Assembly (NCBI GenBank): GCA_030613145.1
Contig: JAUWMM010000065.1
Span: 1 to 8,032, forward strand
From: Desulfobacterales bacterium
GTDB taxonomy: Bacteria > Desulfobacterota > Desulfobacteria > Desulfobacterales > C00003060
Length of the DNA: 8,032 nucleotides
Direction: 5' to 3'
The notes beneath the pieces are model-generated. The model searched no databases. It was given only the letters and a program-made list of their open reading frames with translations, and was not told the DNA's origin. Positions 1 through 7,165 of the stretch are shown piece by piece (position 1 is the stretch's first letter; every line of letters begins with the position of its first letter). A program made the position numbers and the translations under genes.

Positions 1-36
1 CCAACAGATACACTCGCCAACCAGGCCATTTTATCA

Positions 37-64
37 AAGATTTGTATAACATATCACAAATCTT
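37..64. promoter_or_regulatory. perfect 9-bp inverted repeat, candidate operator
   Basis: AAGATTTGT (37-45) and its exact reverse complement ACAAATCTT (56-64) are separated by 10 bp, a spacing typical of a dimeric regulator site. On the minus strand it directly abuts a consensus TTGACA box (69-64), with TATACA at 48-43 (15-bp spacing, short). A leftward promoter under operator control is plausible. An ATG at 29-27 opens a frame that runs to the window edge, but it has no ribosome site, so the controlled gene cannot be identified here. Confidence 0.45.
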
Positions 65-188
65 GTCAAGTTCTGGGTAAAATACGGGTCAACCGACAGA
101 CTGGATGAGGTTTTTAGGGGTGAAACCGGACATTCAGGGGGAACCGTGGAAGGTATTAGGGTTAATTTCTTATTCTCTATATTGTCTC

Positions 189-1613
189 TTAAGAGCTGTG
201 CTGGTATTCATCGCTAAGGGTGAATTCGGTCAACATCGGCCATGTCGAATGGATCCCTGGGTTGTTCAAAGCTTTGGAAGTCTTCCCTTTATCAGGGCCG
301 TTAATAACTTGTCGCAAAACCTCATTGGTGTTGTGTTCAAGTTGACTCAGAACCTCGGCAAGCATTTTGAGCTTAATAAGACTATCTCTCGATTTCGTCT
401 GATAGGGAAGGTTGAGGCAAGGGTCTTTGAGAATGCGGATTACCCTGTCAAGAAATTGTAAATCTAGTCCGTCTGTGTCTGTGTAAATGAGGTCGGTCCA
501 CTCCTTCTTTAAACTTTCAAGCATCTTGTCATAGCCTGCAAGAATATCCGGATCTTGTCCGAGATAAAGAGATCTTTTCAGTTGATCAATACCACGGCGG
601 ATTCCCTTTGCCCGCTCCTCGTCCAGGTGTCTTTCGGCAAGCAGTTCATTCCACCTCTCTTCTATCTGTATACGGACCCACTTTTCACCCCGCTCAGGAG
701 GTAGCGAGATTTCCAAAAATCGGTTCTGAGCCTCCATTAGCTCTTTTTTCTGATCATCAGATCCTTGGTCCATGCCCTTCAAGGCTTCATTTAACGCATG
801 AACTGCTTCTTGCTTCATACCCTTTTTATCCGACTTCTCTAGCAAAATTCCTTCCCATTGATTTCTCAGGAATCCCAGTTCCTGTTTAATGAGCAAGAAA
901 ATAAAACCAGATTTAGCAATAACATTCCGCAGCGTGTGTGCAAGTGTATTACAGGAACTTAGCTTGTCTTGTGCCACTTGTCGCATCGCTTCAACGGACT
1001 GCTCGCGCAACTGGTAGGAAAGGAGCTCCGTGCCGAGGGCACTGGATAGTCTCTTTACAATCCTAGTCTCTGGGCTGCCTATCTTGATGGTATGAGGACG
1101 AAAATGAATCTTTATAACAGCCACCACCACGTATTCGTTATTCTGCCAAAGTATTTCGCCTTTGTACGTTCTAGGGTAATGTAAGCTTGGCTCACTTCCG
1201 AAGAATAAATCCTTTTTCCGGACTAAAACGGGTTCCATGTGGTGGGTATCTTCCCATACACCTTCCACCTGAAGTCTGACGCTTCGACTGTCACTTCTGG
1301 GATCCTCAGCTGTCCAACTCTTCTGATTCTCCACACACCAAGCCATGGCTTCAAAGGGACGGCCCGGTTCATCCCTGTATTCGATCCAGGGTTTTCCGGG
1401 AGGGTTATAATCAGTCCCTTTAGGGAGCCCCCAGGAGATGGTCTTTCTTTCCTCATCTATGACGCCAGAGGTAATCCGCCTTGCGATTATCTCAGGAGGA
1501 CGACCTATTCGGTAAACGGTTCCCTTATAAGAGTTGGGCAGACAAAACAAGATGGCCTCGATGATATTTTTACAGGCCTTTTCCAGGAGCACTTTATCTA
1601 TTTTTATTGCCAA
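189..1613 (-). CDS. unassigned protein with a histidine-kinase-like H-box but no ATPase domain
   Basis: A 474-residue, probably soluble protein that I do not recognise with certainty. The start is TTG 1613: a GAGGA site lies nine bases upstream, and an in-frame TGA at 1628-1626 rules out anything further upstream. Residues 1-190 look like a mixed alpha/beta input domain, including PFEAMAWCVENQKSW and EYVVVAVIKIHF. Residues about 195-255 are helical and contain LAHTLRNVIAKSGF, with H226 placed as in the phosphoacceptor H-box of histidine kinases (compare LAHELRNPL). Residues 260-440 are charged and mostly helical and include SLYLGQDPDILAGYD. No N, G1 or G2 ATP-binding boxes follow before the TAA. 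It may be a degenerate kinase-like sensor or a phosphotransfer-type partner; either is inference. It follows the PAS kinase on the same strand but has its own candidate promoter. Confidence 0.8.
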   Translation of the reverse strand: MAIKIDKVLLEKACKNIIEAILFCLPNSYKGTVYRIGRPPEIIARRITSGVIDEERKTISWGLPKGTDYNPPGKPWIEYRDEPGRPFEAMAWCVENQKSWTAEDPRSDSRSVRLQVEGVWEDTHHMEPVLVRKKDLFFGSEPSLHYPRTYKGEILWQNNEYVVVAVIKIHFRPHTIKIGSPETRIVKRLSSALGTELLSYQLREQSVEAMRQVAQDKLSSCNTLAHTLRNVIAKSGFIFLLIKQELGFLRNQWEGILLEKSDKKGMKQEAVHALNEALKGMDQGSDDQKKELMEAQNRFLEISLPPERGEKWVRIQIEERWNELLAERHLDEERAKGIRRGIDQLKRSLYLGQDPDILAGYDKMLESLKKEWTDLIYTDTDGLDLQFLDRVIRILKDPCLNLPYQTKSRDSLIKLKMLAEVLSQLEHNTNEVLRQVINGPDKGKTSKALNNPGIHSTWPMLTEFTLSDEYQHSS

Positions 1614-1622
1614 GTTCTGTTT

Positions 1623-1627
1623 TCCTC
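1623..1627 (-). promoter_or_regulatory. ribosome binding site supporting a TTG start
   Basis: GAGGA on the minus strand, nine bases before TTG 1613. It partly overlaps the in-frame stop TGA at 1628-1626, so no upstream start is possible. Confidence 0.65.
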
Positions 1628-1648
1628 ATACTTTTCAGGATTCATGTA

Positions 1649-1677
1649 ATATTAAACCTTATTAAATTTAACAGCAA
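1649..1677 (-). promoter_or_regulatory. candidate sigma-70-type promoter of the 474-residue gene
   Basis: On the minus strand TTGCTG (1677-1672) and TAATAT (1654-1649) are separated by exactly 17 bp. Transcription would start near 1642, leaving about 29 nt before the TTG start, with the GAGGA site inside. The match is good but not perfect, and the region is AT-rich, so chance similarity is possible. Confidence 0.5.
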
Positions 1678-1874
1678 GAATCATGCAACATTTATAGGTT
1701 AGGAATATTACTTTACATTCTAAGCAGTTAACTCAACTGCATAGCAGGGCAAAGGGGACCAAACCACTACGGTTATGAAATAACATGCCACTTCTGTGAA
1801 GAGTTTTACATACATTAAGGGCAACACAAATGACCCTTTACAAGATACAGAGTTTGTCATTAATCTCAAGGGAG

Positions 1875-3992
1875 TCAAATAGGGTCAGACTTTGGCAAGG
1901 TGAAATAGAAGACCGCACCCTTTCCCTTTTCAGACTCTACCCAGACCCTTCCCCCGTGGTTATTCATAATCCTGTCAACGATTGCAAGCCCTAAGCCGGT
2001 TCCTTTTTCATCTTCTACTTCCCTTAAACGGTGGAACATCTCGAATACTTTTCCATGATATTTCGCATCAATCCCTATACCATTATCCCTAACATAGAAC
2101 TGATGGAACGCTCCTTTATCGTCGTATCCGATCTCGATCTTTGGGTTCTCAGTATCTCCCATATAATTGATGGCATTAACAATTAAGTTCTCAAAAACCT
2201 GATAGATTCTCTCTCCATCACAGTAGATATGCGGAAGGTCCTCCGCCACAACAAGCTCTATCCTGTTCTCCTTCAGTTTGTTTTGGAGACCTGTGGTTAC
2301 ATTTTCTACTATCTCAAGCGAGGAAACATCCTTAAAAGTAGAGAGAACCTTCCCAATGCTTGACAAAGCCAGAAGGTTTGAGACCAGTCCCTCCATTCGA
2401 TGGGCACTGGCGTTGATCAGCTCAAGGTATCTCCCGCCCTTGTCCCCTAATTTTTCTTGATACTTTTTGAACAGGCGAGAAGAAAACCCCTGGATGGCAA
2501 CAATAGGGGTTTTCAAGTCGTGGGAGACAACATCGACAAAATTCTTAAGCTCTTTGTTTATCTTTAGGAGTTCTTCCTCTGCATCCTTTTGTTCGGTAAT
2601 ATCGACAATATTACCCAGTATAGCAGGTCTTCCCTGATACTCAATGCGGCTGTTTCTCCTGTTGACCCATATGGTTTTGCCGGCTTTCGTCAGACCTCTG
2701 GCTTCGTACTCATTGGGTACGTCTTCTCCGTTTAGTCTCCGTTTCCTCATTGTCTCTGTCATGGGCCTGTCTTTTGGATGGACCAGCCACCGGGTCTCGA
2801 TACCAATCAATTCCTCCCGTTCATACCCGTACATAGCTGCAAATCTGTTATTGGCAAACACAATCTTCTCGTCTTGATCGATATATATGCCGGTCAGGGA
2901 GTTCTCGACTAGAGTGCTGTATTTCTTTTCGCTCTCCCGCAAAGCATCTTCAGCCTGCCTCCGTTTACTAACGTCAACCATAGTTGTTCGGATACCTATA
3001 ACCTGACCTCCGGCATCCCGTTCCAGCCTGTCATCAATAGAAACGCATATGCCTGAGCCATCTTTCTTCACATATATCCTGTCGTACTGTTTTGGAACGT
3101 CCACACCAGCAAGTTTGCGTTTAAACCTTTCCTCTGCGTCTTTTCTTTGGTCTGGCTGTATAAACTCAAAGATAGGTTTACCCACCATCTCGTCTCTTGC
3201 ATATCCAAGCATATTCATCTCGGTCTGATTTACCTGAAGGACAATCCCTCTGGTGTCTAGCCTGTGATACGCAACAGGAGCATCGTCCCACAACCGCCAG
3301 TACCGCTCTTGGCTCGCCCTTAAAGCCTCCTCCGCTCGCCTGCGTTCAGTAATGTCGCGGGCGATGGTTTGGAATCCCATGAGGCTGCCATGAGCATCGA
3401 AAAGGTTCGTGAAAACATTCTCAGTGAAAACAGTGTGTCCATCCTTGTGAATCCAGGCCCATTCAAGCAAGCGCTCTGGGAAAATGCCTCTGCTGCGGTA
3501 TTCTTTCCAGAATGCATCAAATTGCTGGTGATGATAGGGGTGTACAATCCTTAAGAACAGGTTAGGATCTGAGATAAGCTCTCTTGGCTCATAGCCTAGA
3601 ATCGCTTGGCATGCCGGACTCGCAAAGGTTACGTTGCCGTCCAAGCCGACTTGGAATATTGCATCTTTTGACAGTCGAACAAGCCTGCGATACCGCTCTT
3701 CACTTTCTCGCAGGTCTCGACTTGCTGTCTCCTGGAAAAAGGCGTAGAAAACAAACGCCCACCACATTGGCACCAGGGCTCCAACAAAGTCTTCTATGGT
3801 ATCAAAGGCCTTGGTTATCCCAGACCACTCCAAAAACAGACAGAAATTATAAAAGAGAATGAAAACGAGAAGCCCTGTGAGTAACAATTTTATATCACGC
3901 TGCAAAGCACGCTTCCAACCTTTCAAAAGGAGAATCAACGCCGCGAGAGATCCCAGGAAAGAGATAGAATCAAAAACTACTACTGGGTGCAT
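1875..3992 (-). CDS. membrane-anchored three-PAS sensor histidine kinase
   Basis: A 705-residue sensor kinase. The start is ATG 3992, because an AGGAGG sits seven bases upstream and the codon overlaps the preceding stop; a longer reading from 4100 has no such support. Three membrane helices lie at about 7-24, 34-53 and 66-86. PAS domains with PAC-type ends follow at about 97-218 (ends ARDITERRRAEE), 228-347 (MVDVSKRRQAED) and 354-470 (IVDITEQKDAEE), each followed by a short linker helix. The HisKA phosphoacceptor is H491 in VVSHDLKTPI. The ATPase domain keeps the N box (ENLIVNAINY, 601-610), G1 box DNGIGID (636-642), F box FEMFHRL and G2 box GTGLGLA (664-670), so it should be active. There is no receiver or HPt domain and no response regulator in the window. 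No large extracytoplasmic domain exists, so sensing is probably cytoplasmic by the PAS domains or within the membrane. The ligand is unknown. Confidence 0.93.
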   Translation of the reverse strand: MHPVVVFDSISFLGSLAALILLLKGWKRALQRDIKLLLTGLLVFILFYNFCLFLEWSGITKAFDTIEDFVGALVPMWWAFVFYAFFQETASRDLRESEERYRRLVRLSKDAIFQVGLDGNVTFASPACQAILGYEPRELISDPNLFLRIVHPYHHQQFDAFWKEYRSRGIFPERLLEWAWIHKDGHTVFTENVFTNLFDAHGSLMGFQTIARDITERRRAEEALRASQERYWRLWDDAPVAYHRLDTRGIVLQVNQTEMNMLGYARDEMVGKPIFEFIQPDQRKDAEERFKRKLAGVDVPKQYDRIYVKKDGSGICVSIDDRLERDAGGQVIGIRTTMVDVSKRRQAEDALRESEKKYSTLVENSLTGIYIDQDEKIVFANNRFAAMYGYEREELIGIETRWLVHPKDRPMTETMRKRRLNGEDVPNEYEARGLTKAGKTIWVNRRNSRIEYQGRPAILGNIVDITEQKDAEEELLKINKELKNFVDVVSHDLKTPIVAIQGFSSRLFKKYQEKLGDKGGRYLELINASAHRMEGLVSNLLALSSIGKVLSTFKDVSSLEIVENVTTGLQNKLKENRIELVVAEDLPHIYCDGERIYQVFENLIVNAINYMGDTENPKIEIGYDDKGAFHQFYVRDNGIGIDAKYHGKVFEMFHRLREVEDEKGTGLGLAIVDRIMNNHGGRVWVESEKGKGAVFYFTLPKSDPI

Positions 3993-4267
3993 CACCTGGC
4001 CTCCTTTCTGCTCCCAAATACCTTCCAACACCAGGCAGCCACCAAAAATGAGCCTATGGTATAACATATATGCTCCAAGTAGTTGAGAAGCACCCCCCAA
4101 AAGAAACTCTCCATGACCGTCAGAACCCAGCCTGCCAAGAGCACGAGGAATCCCAGGACAAGTATTTTTGATGATGGAAAGCGTTTCAGTTGTGATCGCT
4201 TTCCCAAAATGAATATCAAGACGCCCAGCCCTAGAATAAGCATAACAATCTCATTTTGTTGTATCAT
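3992..4267 (-). CDS. small three-helix membrane protein, partner of the downstream kinase
   Basis: A 91-residue protein I cannot name. It has three likely membrane segments at about residues 7-22, 35-52 and 55-84, with a basic loop between the first two (GKRSQLKRFPSSK) and a basic tail (GSRKEAR). The ATG at 4267 has a consensus AGGAGG seven bases upstream, so the start is well supported. Its TGA shares a base with the ATG of the kinase (TGATG), implying co-transcription and coupled translation. Layout resembles the kinase's own N-terminal region: helix, basic loop, helix ending in a Glu, then a second Glu exactly 12 residues on (E53/E65 here, E55/E67 in the kinase). The inference is a membrane partner or sensory subunit of the kinase, or a duplicated membrane module; this is untested. 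No catalytic motif is visible. Confidence 0.82.
   Translation of the reverse strand: MIQQNEIVMLILGLGVLIFILGKRSQLKRFPSSKILVLGFLVLLAGWVLTVMESFFWGVLLNYLEHICYTIGSFLVAAWCWKVFGSRKEAR
4000..4005 (-). promoter_or_regulatory. ribosome binding site that sets the kinase start
   Basis: AGGAGG inside the end of the upstream small gene, seven bases before ATG 3992. It selects this start over the in-frame upstream codon at 4100, giving a 705-residue kinase rather than 741. Confidence 0.85.
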
Positions 4268-4412
4268 TTCAGTTCCTCCTGGTGATTATAACACCCCTTC
4301 TTTTTTAATTTCTCAACGCAGAAGGTCTTAAAGTTTATGTCGGGGCAGCACAACGTCAGGCCGCTACCTGTGCCTGATAGCCTCAACTTCCAGAGTTTGA
4401 TACGAAGCTTCG
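4268..4412. other. intergenic region between menE and the signalling pair, with two inverted repeats
   Basis: This gap follows the menE TAA. It starts with a perfect 12-bp palindrome ACGAAGCTTCGT (4402-4413, overlapping the stop codon). A 6-bp hairpin TCAGGC/GCCTGA with a 10-nt loop (4356-4377) comes next. Neither is followed by a T-run on the minus strand, so I do not call a terminator. Whether the signalling pair shares a transcript with the men genes is therefore open. Confidence 0.55.
4275..4280 (-). promoter_or_regulatory. ribosome binding site of the 91-residue membrane protein
   Basis: AGGAGG reading on the minus strand, seven bases before the ATG at 4267. Consensus strength and spacing fix the start of this small gene. 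Confidence 0.85.
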
Positions 4413-5903
4413 TTACGATGAATATCTCTTTTTATAAATCTCTCTCAAAGCAGTGTAATCTATTTTCCCAATAGTGGCTCGAGGCAATCGATTCAGGGAA
4501 ATTATTTTTTTTGGTATTTTTATCCTGGGCAGTCTTGTTTTTAGATATGCGGTAATGTCTTGTTCATTGAATTCAACTGTCTCCACTGGTTCAACAAATA
4601 GCACAGGCCTTTTTCCCCACTCTGTGTCATCAACCGCTAAAACTGCACAGGCCTTAATGTTGGGATAGGATGCCCCCTCACCCTCAATTTCTCCGGGATA
4701 GATATTCTCTCCCCCTGAGACAAACATGGCATCCGCTCTGCCCGTCACAGTGAGATATCCATCTGAATCGAAAAACCCTTTGTCCCCAGTAATAAACCAT
4801 TGACCATCATGCCATCCTGCCCGTATATCACGGTTGAGATAGCCTTTAAAAAGGACCTTTCCTTTAACGATAATCTCGCCTTCTACGTGTGGAGGAAGGT
4901 CTTCCCCTTTGGAATCGACTATCCGAACCTTAACATACTTTAATGGTTTTCCGGAAGTGGATAATATCTTTGCCGGATCACCGGGAGACATGCAGGTAAT
5001 TTGTGAAGCTGACTCCGTCATACCATACGTGGTAAACACCGGCAATCCGAATTGTCTGATTTTTTCCAACAATATCTTGGGTGCCTCAGACCCGCCCAGC
5101 AGAATCACCTTGACGGTGTCCGGTATGGGCTTATCACACCTTGATTCAATCAAACGTTGCAGCATGGTTGGAACCAGAGAAAGGTGGCTGATTTTGGACA
5201 CATCTATCAAACTGTTTACTTCCTTACAGTCAAAACCATGACTCACATAAACCGATGCGCCGGCTTGTGCGCACCGATGCAGAATCGACAACCCGCCCAC
5301 ATGGTACAATGGCAGGGACAAGACCCAGCAGTCACCGGCTGCCAGTTCAAGATTCAAATTCGATGCGAGCGCACTGTAATAATAATTGCCATTGGTCAAA
5401 ACAACTCCTTTTGGAGTCCCTTTGCTGCCTGAGGTAAAAATCAAGCTGGCTTCCATGTCCAGAAAAATACTTTCGGAGATGAATCGTTCGACCTTTTCTA
5501 CTTTCCCCTTCCCTGATGTTTCGGGACCATCCTCAAAAACGTAGACAGGCAATCCCAATAATTTTGCCTTGTCATGGTGATTCTTGTCAGAGAGAATCAT
5601 TCGGCAACGGGATAATGCCGACTGTGCCTTCCAGTCTTTTTCCGTTAAACGCAGATTCAATGGAACCACAGAAGCCCCTATCCTGCTTATGGCAAATACT
5701 CCTAAAGCATATTCGATTGAATTTTGTGAAAGCACTCCTATTCTATCGCCGTTTTTTGTGCCCAGCATTATCAGCCACCGGGCTATATTGCGGATCCGAA
5801 TTTCGGCTTCTTGAAAACTGATCCTGTGTCGTGAATCATAAAAGGCGATGCGGTGTGGGCATCGTTTGCTGTTGGTGTAAAAGGGGCAGGTGATACTTTT
5901 CAT
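4413..5903 (-). CDS. menE: o-succinylbenzoate-CoA ligase
   Basis: ANL-superfamily adenylating enzyme of 496 residues that converts o-succinylbenzoate to OSB-CoA through an acyl-AMP, the step after MenC. Visible motifs: P-loop TSGSKGTPKGV at 157-167, YGMTE at 293-297, TGD at 372-374, hinge TGRADAMF with D391, SGGENIYPGEIE at 396-407, and the catalytic lysine K480 in LPRATIGKIDY. The P-loop has Lys161 where the family normally has Thr or Ser, while its other glycines and K165 are kept. The ATG at 5903 is preceded only by a weak purine stretch (TTAGAGA) rather than a good ribosome site. The gene follows menC after 140 bp containing a palindromic element. Alone the sequence could be another acyl-CoA ligase; linkage to menA and menC makes MenE the strong call. 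Confidence 0.92.
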   Translation of the reverse strand: MKSITCPFYTNSKRCPHRIAFYDSRHRISFQEAEIRIRNIARWLIMLGTKNGDRIGVLSQNSIEYALGVFAISRIGASVVPLNLRLTEKDWKAQSALSRCRMILSDKNHHDKAKLLGLPVYVFEDGPETSGKGKVEKVERFISESIFLDMEASLIFTSGSKGTPKGVVLTNGNYYYSALASNLNLELAAGDCWVLSLPLYHVGGLSILHRCAQAGASVYVSHGFDCKEVNSLIDVSKISHLSLVPTMLQRLIESRCDKPIPDTVKVILLGGSEAPKILLEKIRQFGLPVFTTYGMTESASQITCMSPGDPAKILSTSGKPLKYVKVRIVDSKGEDLPPHVEGEIIVKGKVLFKGYLNRDIRAGWHDGQWFITGDKGFFDSDGYLTVTGRADAMFVSGGENIYPGEIEGEGASYPNIKACAVLAVDDTEWGKRPVLFVEPVETVEFNEQDITAYLKTRLPRIKIPKKIISLNRLPRATIGKIDYTALREIYKKRYSS

Positions 5904-5975
5904 AGTTGCTATATCTCTAATAGAAAAAAGGAGTAGTGGAGTGTTGGAGTATTGTACTAAAGAAAAGACACGAAA

Positions 5976-5993
5976 CTCAATTCTTGAATTGAG
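5976..5993. repeat. internal hairpin of the palindromic element
   Basis: CTCAATTC at 5976-5983 is followed by TT and then its exact reverse complement GAATTGAG at 5986-5993. There is no T-run beyond it on either strand, so it does not look like an intrinsic terminator. Confidence 0.7.
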
Positions 5994-6025
5994 CGGAGCG
6001 ATGATTCTTATTTCTTCGCATATGG

Positions 6026-6049
6026 CATTACTCCATTACTCCATTACTC
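6026..6049 (-). repeat. tandem octamer GAGTAATG, three perfect copies
   Basis: Three exact head-to-tail copies of an 8-bp unit (CATTACTC on the plus strand) at 6026-6033, 6034-6041 and 6042-6049. They form the right arm of the palindromic element. The menC stop TAA falls in the third copy, so slippage here could change the extreme C-terminus of MenC. Confidence 0.85.
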
Positions 6050-7165
6050 CAGCGCTCCGTGAACGGTTACGGGAGGGATGAGCGAATCCTTCAGCGTGAC
6101 GCCCAGCCCAGGTCCTTTCGGCACGTTCATGTGCCCACGGACTATCGGAAGGTTTTCATTGATGATGCTATCCTGGAACAAATCGAGTGTATCCAGCCCA
6201 CACGCAAGAATATGATCACGCAGTATGGCCGCCACGTGAAGACAGGCCGTAACTCCAACACCGGATTCCAATGTGGATGTAATCACAGTTTTGAGGCCGT
6301 GTGCTGCTGATATTTCACACAGTCTGATCGATTTGCTGATGCCGCCCAATACCATGGGTTTCAACACAATCACGTCGCACGCTTTACTGTTCAGAAGGTC
6401 ATAAAATCTTTCGGCTTCTGCCACTGTTTCGTCCAGGGCAATCCGCAGTCCGGTTTTCTCCCGCAATGCCATAAGACCCTGCGTTGACGGCTCTTTCAAC
6501 GGCTCTTCAACATATTCAATCCCAAATTCCTTTGTTTGATTAAGCAGACTCACGGCATCTTCAAAATCAAAGCCTCTGTTGAGGTCCAGCCGAATCATTA
6601 CATCATCTGCTACGCTGTTTCGCACCGCCTTAATCTTTTCGAGAGCGGGTTTTATGCCTCCGGCATCTATTTTAATCTTATAGGAACAAAAATCCTTGGC
6701 TGTTTTTGCGACCAACTCCCTTTGAATATATTCTGGCGATCCCGAGAGAATTGCATTCACCGCAACATCCCTTGTGGCATTACCGCAAAACCAATTGGAA
6801 AGCGAAAGGTCTCTTTTCTTGCCTGCAAGATCCCCAAGGAGCATTTCAAAGCCAAACAATACTGATGGCGGCGCGCTCAATTTATTCTCCAAATCCCGGA
6901 TGATTTTCGCAAGGGCTTCCGGATCCGCTGGTACCTCCACATTGACCAGATAATCGGCCGCATACTGCGCACTTCGTCTTGCTTGTTGAAGGCTTTCACT
7001 GCTAAAAGCATCTAAGGGGGATATCTCCCCGATTCCGGAAAATCCATCATCTGTCTTGGCTGAGATCACGATCCCTTTTCGACTATTGAATATGCCGCGG
7101 GCAGTAATTAGGGGGGTCTTGAAAGGAAGTTCAAAATCAATGAAGAAAAACCGGCAGATTTTCAT
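6044..7165 (-). CDS. menC: o-succinylbenzoate synthase
   Basis: Enolase-superfamily enzyme that dehydrates SHCHC to o-succinylbenzoate in menaquinone synthesis; soluble, Mg2+-dependent, 373 residues. The catalytic set appears complete: acid/base lysines in YKIKID (K163, K165), metal ligands D194 in RLDLNRGFD, E220 in EYVEEP and D245 in ALDE, and the opposite lysine K269 in IVLKPMVLGG. The N-terminal capping domain covers roughly residues 1-125. The ATG at 7165 overlaps the menA stop by four bases. No good Shine-Dalgarno precedes it, so translational coupling to menA is likely. The last codons and the TAA lie inside the palindromic element that follows, so the final few residues may have been set by that insertion. 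Enolase-superfamily members can be N-acylamino-acid racemases or dipeptide epimerases, but the men context makes OSB synthase by far the best call. Confidence 0.94.
   Translation of the reverse strand: MKICRFFFIDFELPFKTPLITARGIFNSRKGIVISAKTDDGFSGIGEISPLDAFSSESLQQARRSAQYAADYLVNVEVPADPEALAKIIRDLENKLSAPPSVLFGFEMLLGDLAGKKRDLSLSNWFCGNATRDVAVNAILSGSPEYIQRELVAKTAKDFCSYKIKIDAGGIKPALEKIKAVRNSVADDVMIRLDLNRGFDFEDAVSLLNQTKEFGIEYVEEPLKEPSTQGLMALREKTGLRIALDETVAEAERFYDLLNSKACDVIVLKPMVLGGISKSIRLCEISAAHGLKTVITSTLESGVGVTACLHVAAILRDHILACGLDTLDLFQDSIINENLPIVRGHMNVPKGPGLGVTLKDSLIPPVTVHGALE
7162..7165 (-). promoter_or_regulatory. ATGA stop/start overlap coupling menA to menC
   Basis: The menC ATG (7165-7163) and the menA TGA (7164-7162) share bases. 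Upstream of the menC ATG there is no convincing Shine-Dalgarno, so reinitiation by ribosomes finishing menA is the likely way menC is translated. Confidence 0.8.

Larger units (their letters stand above)
1614..1874. other. 261-bp intergenic spacer, no gene seen
   Basis: This spacer separates the kinase stop from the 474-residue gene. It holds the candidate promoter and a small inverted repeat GCAGTT/AACTGC (1724-1729 and 1735-1740). A 7-bp TGACCCT/AGGGTCA pair (1831-1837, 1881-1887) reaches into the kinase's last codons, but its 43-nt spacer makes it weak. I see no terminator with a stem plus T-run. Confidence 0.6.
5930..6050. repeat. imperfect palindromic element between menC and menE, MITE/REP-like
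   Basis: The two ends of this 121-bp stretch are imperfect inverted repeats of about 24 bp. The left arm (5930-5953) is three GGAGTNNT octamers; the right arm (6027-6050) is the reverse complement of three GGAGTAAT octamers. Over 24 positions about 20 match. Near the middle is an almost perfect palindrome (5976-5993). The whole stretch could fold into one long, partly interrupted hairpin. No transposase gene and no clear target-site duplication are seen. The element contains the last codons and TAA of menC and ends 27 bp before the menE start. A non-autonomous mobile element or repetitive extragenic palindrome is the likeliest reading. As RNA it could affect processing or expression of menE relative to menC. 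Confidence 0.6.

Noticed and set aside
105..889. Plus-strand open frames opposite the 474-residue gene
   Set aside because: They lie antisense to a longer, better supported gene, lack ribosome sites and show no recognisable domain.
1720..1860. 46-codon minus-strand ORF after the kinase stop (starts MTNSVSCKGS)
   Set aside because: It has no good ribosome site and no recognisable motif, and an open frame of this length is expected by chance.
1831..1887. TGACCCT/AGGGTCA pair at the kinase 3' end as a terminator
   Set aside because: The 43-nt spacer and the absence of a T-run make it a poor terminator; it is probably coincidental.
3993..4100. 36-residue N-terminal extension of the kinase from the ATG at 4100
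   Set aside because: It lies wholly within the upstream small gene. The AGGAGG and the TGATG junction point to ATG 3992.
4285..4293. TGTTATAAT, a perfect extended -10 box just upstream of the 91-residue gene on the minus strand
   Set aside because: It lies only four bases before the AGGAGG, so a transcript started from it would begin inside the ribosome site. No -35 hexamer sits at a good distance either.
6026..6050. CRISPR-like or minisatellite array
   Set aside because: The units are 8 bp and directly abutting, with no spacers and only three copies per arm. They form the arms of a palindrome.
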